A DNA stretch of 32,675 nt, taken from an uncultured Flavobacteriaceae bacterium. GTDB lineage: Bacteria; Bacteroidota; Bacteroidia; Flavobacteriales; Flavobacteriaceae. Below the pieces are notes generated by a model. The model saw nothing but the letters and a program-made list of their open reading frames with translations. It searched no databases and was not told the DNA's origin. The position numbers and the translations under genes were made by a program. Positions within the stretch are counted from its first letter, which is position 1; each line of letters starts with the position of its first letter. The stretch is from contig CAJWPZ010000016.1 of assembly GCA_913045325.1 (NCBI GenBank), forward strand, positions 1 through 32,675. The letters run 5' to 3'. Shown in pieces: positions 32,634 through 32,675 of this stretch.

Positions 32634-32667
32634 TGCTTTGTCTCAAATTTTATATTGAGACAAAGCA
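32634..32667 (+). other. Strong hairpin just before a possible ATG at the window edge
   Basis: TGCTTTGTCTCAA (32634-32646) pairs perfectly with 32655-32667 around an eight-base ATTTTATA loop. No T-run follows on either strand, so it is not an ordinary terminator. It is 5 bases before the ATG at 32673. Confidence 0.5.
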
Positions 32668-32675
32668 GAGGCATG

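Larger units (their letters stand above)
32437..32675. other. Intergenic region at the right edge with several regulatory-looking elements
   Basis: No ORF is supported here. Going right there are: a minus-strand -7 box TATTTTTG (32449-32442); the shared 21-bp motif (32461-32481); a plus-strand -7 box TATTTTTG (32530-32537); an operator-like TTGATA-TG-TATCAA (32547-32560) with a direct repeat of ATATGTATCA; and a 13-bp hairpin (32634-32667). The window ends in ATG (32673-32675), which might be the start of a plus-strand gene. Confidence 0.45.

Noticed and set aside
1-32675. CRISPR array, tRNA, rRNA, insertion sequence or prophage
   Set aside because: No regularly spaced repeats, cloverleaf, rRNA sequence, transposase, integrase or phage structural protein was recognised; only the motifs listed above recur.

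Overview
The window looks like chromosomal DNA of a member of the Bacteroidota, most likely a Flavobacteriia/Flavobacteriaceae bacterium. The evidence is: several promoters of the Bacteroidota form (TTG, about 19 bases, TAnnTTTG); signal peptides cleaved just before Gln; a type IX secretion (T9SS) C-terminal sorting domain; a Bacteroidota putative porin; a Cys-free type B L31; a CarB of about 950 residues lacking the allosteric domain; and an AT-rich sequence with few Shine-Dalgarno motifs. No rRNA, tRNA, CRISPR array, transposase or prophage gene was seen. Most of the window is housekeeping and metabolic.

Layout. 26-5943 (minus): a fatty-acid beta-oxidation operon, marR-fadN-fadA-fadE, headed by a MarR regulator that has a TTG start and a 34-bp dyad operator next to its promoter. 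6045-7145 (minus): a class I methyltransferase with an NPPW motif. 7341-11286 (plus): four tightly spaced genes for secreted proteins of unknown function, ending in a terminator; this is the least understood block. 11557-14571 (plus): ribosomal protein L31 type B, a GlmU-like nucleotidyl/acyltransferase and the tRNA methylthiotransferase MtaB. 14604-15653 (minus): a small GNAT protein and a pirin, divergent from an alpha/beta hydrolase across a perfect 26-bp palindrome. 16469-17999: a lytic transglycosylase convergent with a membrane TPR protein. 18180-21295: rpmH and carB. 21397-21984: a secreted cupredoxin with a T9SS tail.

22120-27442 is a vitamin B12 uptake locus. A periplasmic binding protein, permease and ATPase (btuF-btuC-btuD, overlapping genes, minus strand) diverge from a TonB-dependent receptor (btuB, plus strand). 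The receptor alone is preceded by a cobalamin riboswitch and an intrinsic terminator that fits transcriptional attenuation. Receptor, binding lipoprotein and ABC transporter together would carry cobalamin across both membranes.

27548-31131 holds a ComM/YifB AAA+ ATPase and a putative porin. 31192-32430 (minus) encodes a membrane protein with a beta-rich periplasmic part, one transmembrane helix and a short cytoplasmic tail resembling a winged helix; it may be a one-component transmembrane regulator. A 21-bp motif in its promoter region recurs (20 of 21 bases) upstream of the four-gene secreted operon 25 kb away, which raises a testable link between the two least characterised loci. The right edge (32437-32675) has no complete gene but carries promoter-like, operator-like and hairpin elements that probably belong to a gene starting at or beyond the edge.
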